Positions 60,760 to 64,000 of a stretch of 64,000 bases of DNA are shown piece after piece. The notes beneath the pieces are model-generated. The model was given only the letters and a program-made list of their open reading frames with translations, was not told the DNA's origin and ran no database searches. Made by a program: the position numbers and the translations under genes. The stretch's first letter is position 1. Every line of letters begins with the position of its first letter. This stretch comes from Selenomonadaceae bacterium (GTDB taxonomy: Bacteria > Bacillota > Negativicutes > Selenomonadales > Selenomonadaceae), in NCBI GenBank assembly GCA_017515635.1, contig JAFWFO010000017.1:85040-149039 (forward strand), written 5' to 3'.

Positions 60760-62906
60760 TCAGAACGACTTCTTAATCTTCGCCATGGCCGTGACGCCTT
60801 TTTGATGCCCGAACCAGGCGGTTGCGTTCACGTCGACGAACCAGGGATTGTTTTGCTTCGGCTTGATGAGCCAACCGATTTCGATCATGCCGCTTGAACC
60901 TTTGGAGCCCGCGCTCGGCAGTGACCAATAATTTCCGTCGCCGTCGAAAGCCCGCGTTTCGGAATCGGAAGTGTTTTCGTATTGGTAAGCAAGCCCCGTG
61001 TAAATGCGGCTGATTTTGCTTGTGCGCGTCGTGAGTCGATAGCCCAAACGGAAACGGCTTGACGAAATCGAACTGAAGTTATACGGCTCGCCCGTGGAAA
61101 GTGTCGCACGTGAGCCGCCTTGACGGGAGTAAGCGTAAATTGCGTACATGTCAAGCAAGTTGCTCTTGTTGAGCCGTTTGGCTTGCCCGATGCGAACATG
61201 TCCCGAGAAAACCGGTGCGGAAGTGTGATAAGTGGCGCGAACCAATTCATTTTGATAAATGAAATCGTCAGAGGCGAAATTGTTTTTCGTGCGTCCGAAA
61301 CGTGCGCTCATCTCGACGTAAAAGCCCGAATCAGTCATCCTGCGCCCGATAAGTCCGCCCGCGTAATATTTCGTGTCGCCGAAGCCGCGAATGCCGTTTG
61401 ACAAAACCGCGTCGTAATTGCCTTTGCCGTGCTCGAAAACCGGGGCAATCGTCCAGCGTCCCGAAGCTCCCTCGTATGTGCGTGCAAGTCCCAAGTCGAA
61501 GTTGGCGGTTTCGGTGTTCAAATGTCCGCCGTCGCCCGTCTTCGTGCGCAACTTGCCGTAACCGACGTTGCCGAAAATCTCGAAGCCGTGTTGTTCGCGA
61601 ACTTCTTCGGCGGCCTGCGCTTTGTCGGTGAAATAACCGTCGTCGTCCTCGGCAATGTTACTGCCGACAAAATCGTCGAAGCCGCGCATTAAAACATCGG
61701 TGCCCGCATTGACGGGAATGACGTTGGCAAGTTGAGCTTTGCTTGTCGTGGCGGTTTCGGGTTTCGCGCCGAGATTTTGACTGACGAGCCCCGTCAAAGA
61801 TTTTCCGTCCGCAGACAAAGAAAGAGCAAGAGCGTAATCGAAAGTTGCGCCCTTGCTCATGGTTGTCATATATGTGTTGGTGCCGTCAAGCAAATCCGCA
61901 CTTGAAGTCAAACCCGCGACGTTGTTCAGAGAAATTCCGTTGTTCGCATAAATTAAATTCAAGACAGAGCCTTTGCCGATGTTCGAGTAGCCGGGTGTAC
62001 CGACGGAAATTTTTTCCAAGCCGCCATAAAGCTTGACGGTATCCGAAACGGTCAAGCCCGTGCCGTAAGCCAGCGGGTTATTAAAGTTGATAAATTCAAA
62101 GCCGTCAACGGATTTCGCGGTTACGTTCCATGTGTTAATGTTTAACGTGTTGCCTTCAGGAGAAATTTTGTCGCCGACCTTGCCGCCGATTAAATCTGCG
62201 TTGCTTAAATCGACATTGCCGTTGATGTTGACTTCGTTATTGTAAGCTTTGCCGCTGATCGAATATCCGCCGAGAATTTCGCCGCTAATAGTCGAGTCGG
62301 TGATATAAATTTTGTTGTCGTACGCGTTACCGCCGAGTGCCGAGCCTCCGACCACGCCGTTTGTGACAGTACTGCCTGCGTTAATAAAGACGCTGTTATT
62401 GTGCACATTGCCGAGTGCGGCAGAAAAGTCTGTGGGGACGGTGCCCGTCGTTATGTAAGCGTAAGCAATTTCGCCGCCCGAAACATTGCCGACGGTGCTA
62501 TCGTTAATTTCGACGCGGTTGCCGTACACGTCGCCGACAATGCCGTTGCCGTAATAAATGGAGACGCCTCCGACCACGCCGTTGACCGTCACGCCGTTGA
62601 TAACGATAAAATTGTCGTGAACGAGGCTCATCGACATGCCGCCGAAGAGTGCTTCATAAGTGCCGCCGTAAATTGGGAATTCGTTTCCGTAAACGGCCTT
62701 GGTAGTGTTTTCGTCGCCGCTACCGCGAAGAATACTTTCGTCGGAAGAATCCGAATCGCTGTCGGTTGAAACGTCCGAGTCTTCGGAAGTTTCAGCGGCG
62801 AAGGCTGTATTTAAAAATACCCCCCATTCACGTTACTCGTTAGCAGTGCCGTCGCCAAAACTGCCGGAAGAATTTTTCTCCATTGTTGCGTTTTCGTTGC
62901 GCTCAA
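60760..62906 (-). pseudogene. Autotransporter paralogue, out of frame at a G6 tract in the signal peptide
   Basis: A TTG at 62906, eight bases after GGAAGGAG, opens MSATKTQQWRKILPAVLATALLTSN and then a G6 tract (62820-62825). Adding one G gives NGGVFLNTAFAAET and restores the frame to the end, 715 residues. The present frame ends in a stop just after the tract. The passenger (about residues 90-400) is beta-helical, with YDNKIYITDSTISG-type repeats, and the barrel (last ~270) ends in KIKKSF. Internal ATG at 62637 gives a protein without signal peptide. Confidence 0.75.
62820..62825 (-). repeat. Poly-G tract (G6 on the coding strand), off by one base
   Basis: Six C on the plus strand. G4 or G7 would keep the autotransporter gene open. 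The sequence after the run, TAT, is shared with the tract at 58044-58051, and the in-frame coding result (Gly-Gly-Val) is the same. Confidence 0.7.
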
Positions 62907-63110
62907 GTTCAAAACTCCTTCCCGAGACTTAATAAAAAATCTTTTATGTTATAAAATAGTAAAACATATAAATAAATATTTCATGTAATAAATTGTTCAT
63001 AAACGATAAAGTAAAGTGACAGAGAGTGTTGGTAAAGTCGAGAAAAGAAAAAATAAGCAAATCTTTGGTAGAATGAGATAGACTACCTACCGAAAGGAAA
63101 TGCTTACATC

Positions 63111-63272
63111 AAATACATTTTACCACGAAAGATACAGCCTTACAAAAGCACTGCAGGAAATAATCAAGCCGCGTGGCGTGATTTACCTCCTCAGTTTGGT
63201 AATTGGAACAGCATTTATCACAAGTTTCGCTAATGGTGCGCTGACGACGTTTTCGAGAATATCTTGAAATGC
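63111..63272 (+). pseudogene. Fragment of an IS5-family transposase
   Basis: One frame reads WRDLPPQFGNWNSIYHKFR, a stop, then WCADDVFENILK, matching the N-terminal part of IS5-group OrfA proteins. An internal TAA (63231-63233) and lack of start show it is dead. The rest of the 402-base gap 62907-63308 is AT-rich and probably holds the promoter of the autotransporter. Confidence 0.65.
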
Positions 63273-64000
63273 GTGTTCACAGGTAAAAAGTGATATAATC
63301 AATGAATTATGAGAGAAAAATACGAAACGGATTTAACGGATGAGCAATGGGAAGTCATTGCGCCCTTGTTCGCCAATATGCACAAGTACAAATGGGAAAA
63401 GCGAGAATTGGTAAACGCCGTGTTGTATCTGGTGAAAACAGGGTGTCAGTGGCGAAATTTGCCGCATGATTTTCCGCCGGTGTTCACCGTGCACAGCTTT
63501 TATCGACGAGCGCGGCTCAGCGGACTTTGGGATAAGATTCTTGAGCACCTTGTGAAAATGACGCGACAAAAAGCGAGTTTAAGTGAAATGCCGACTCAAG
63601 CGTTAATCGACTCTCAATGCGTGAAAACGACCGGTGCTGTCGAACAGAAAGGCTTTGACATTGGAAAAAACGAAAGGAGTAAAACGGCAAATCGTCACCG
63701 ACGATATGGGTTGTCTTTTGTCGGTCGTGATTCACAAAGCCAATCTGCACGATACGAAAACGGGATATTGGGCAACAGGTTTGGCAACCTTCACTTATCC
63801 GACGTTGGAAAAAATATGCGGAGATGGCGATTATCGCGACTCCTTCGTTTACGAAGCATATAAATATTTCGGCTTGAGAGTGAAAATATCGAAGAAGTTG
63901 AAAGCGCACAGTTGGCAAGTATTGCCAAAAAGGTGGATAGTGGAACGAACTTTTGCCTGGCTCAATCATTCTCGGCGGCTTTCCAAAGATTATGAGTTAC
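63266..64000 (+). mobile_element. IS427-type insertion sequence, right part beyond the window
   Basis: The left inverted repeat (GAAATGCGTGTTCACAG, about 63266-63282) resembles that of the IS at 45479-46303. A TATAAT at 63294-63299 lies before the transposase. It starts inside or next to the IS5 fragment, a nested arrangement. The 3' end is cut by the window. Confidence 0.7.
63309..64000 (+). CDS. IS427-type transposase, frame disrupted, 3' end missing
   Basis: OrfA begins MREKYETDLTDEQWEVIAPLF and contains LIDSQCVKTT. The OrfB part (KTKGVKRQIVTDDMG to VERTFAWLNHSRRLSKDYEL) follows in another frame. At the junction there are only six A (63665-63670) after GG, so OrfB is in the +1 frame and the -1 slip used by the other IS would not work. 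Either one A has been lost, killing the gene, or a different slip is used. Uninterrupted OrfB continues to the window end. Confidence 0.7.

Overview
The window looks like a chromosome segment of a diderm Firmicute, most likely a member of the Negativicutes (Selenomonas/Veillonella relatives). This is an inference. The information-processing and fatty-acid genes are Firmicute-like in order and type (tRNA-Ser, small RNA, dnaX, ybaB, recR; plsX-fabK-fabD-fabG-acpP with a FabK-type enoyl reductase). The same stretch also carries genes that only make sense with an outer membrane: lpxB, an MsbA-type exporter, two autotransporter-type proteins and an outer-membrane beta-barrel protein. Almost all genes sit in tight co-directional runs with 4-base start/stop overlaps.

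Layout. 0-5 kb (minus): start of an unknown gene, a TetR regulator, recR, ybaB, dnaX, an unassigned rod-shaped small RNA, tRNA-Ser(GGA), a secreted protein and a YbaK-type deacylase. 5-15.7 kb (plus): asd, a FliB-like methylase, yceD, rpmF, plsX, fabK, fabD, two secreted TPR paralogues, fabG, acpP and a second FabK-like enzyme. 15.7-22 kb: palindromic repeats, two unknown genes, a RelE/HigB-like toxin with an unusual partner behind secA, an NlpC/P60 hydrolase and RNase P RNA. 22-28.5 kb: rpsB-tsf, a large RTX-repeat protein flanked by two identical 35-bp terminators, and two small secreted proteins. 28.6-32.2 kb: lipid A genes lpxB and msbA with three small unknown genes between them. 32.3-44.6 kb: a TerD stress cluster (four terD-type genes, a Ca2+ P-type ATPase, two secreted nucleosidase-like paralogues, a DUF2225-like protein, three family 2 glycosyltransferases). 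44.6-46.4 kb: a cyclase-family protein and a complete IS427-type insertion sequence that splits a small secreted gene. 46.4-55.3 kb: eleven consecutive signal-peptide genes built from CsgG-like, LPP20/FlgT-like and two unknown families, containing a duplicated three-gene block. 55.4-62.9 kb: two autotransporter paralogues, an outer-membrane protein and an RTX-VWA adhesin-like protein. 63.1-64 kb: nested transposase remnants.

The most interesting signals are these. (1) Poly-G tracts lie inside three surface-protein genes. Two of them, in signal-peptide codons, are out of frame by one base (G8 at 58044-58051, G6 at 62820-62825), and the RTX gene carries an in-frame G9 (24130-24138). This looks like a phase-variable surface repertoire, unless the tracts are homopolymer sequencing errors. 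(2) The duplicated CsgG/LPP20/unknown secreted locus is a candidate undescribed periplasmic or outer-membrane assembly system. (3) Heptanucleotide repeats with a different theme at each of three loci, one of them spanning a start codon. (4) A terD operon whose leader contains three hairpins. (5) An attenuator-like hairpin in front of the DUF2225-like/glycosyltransferase operon.
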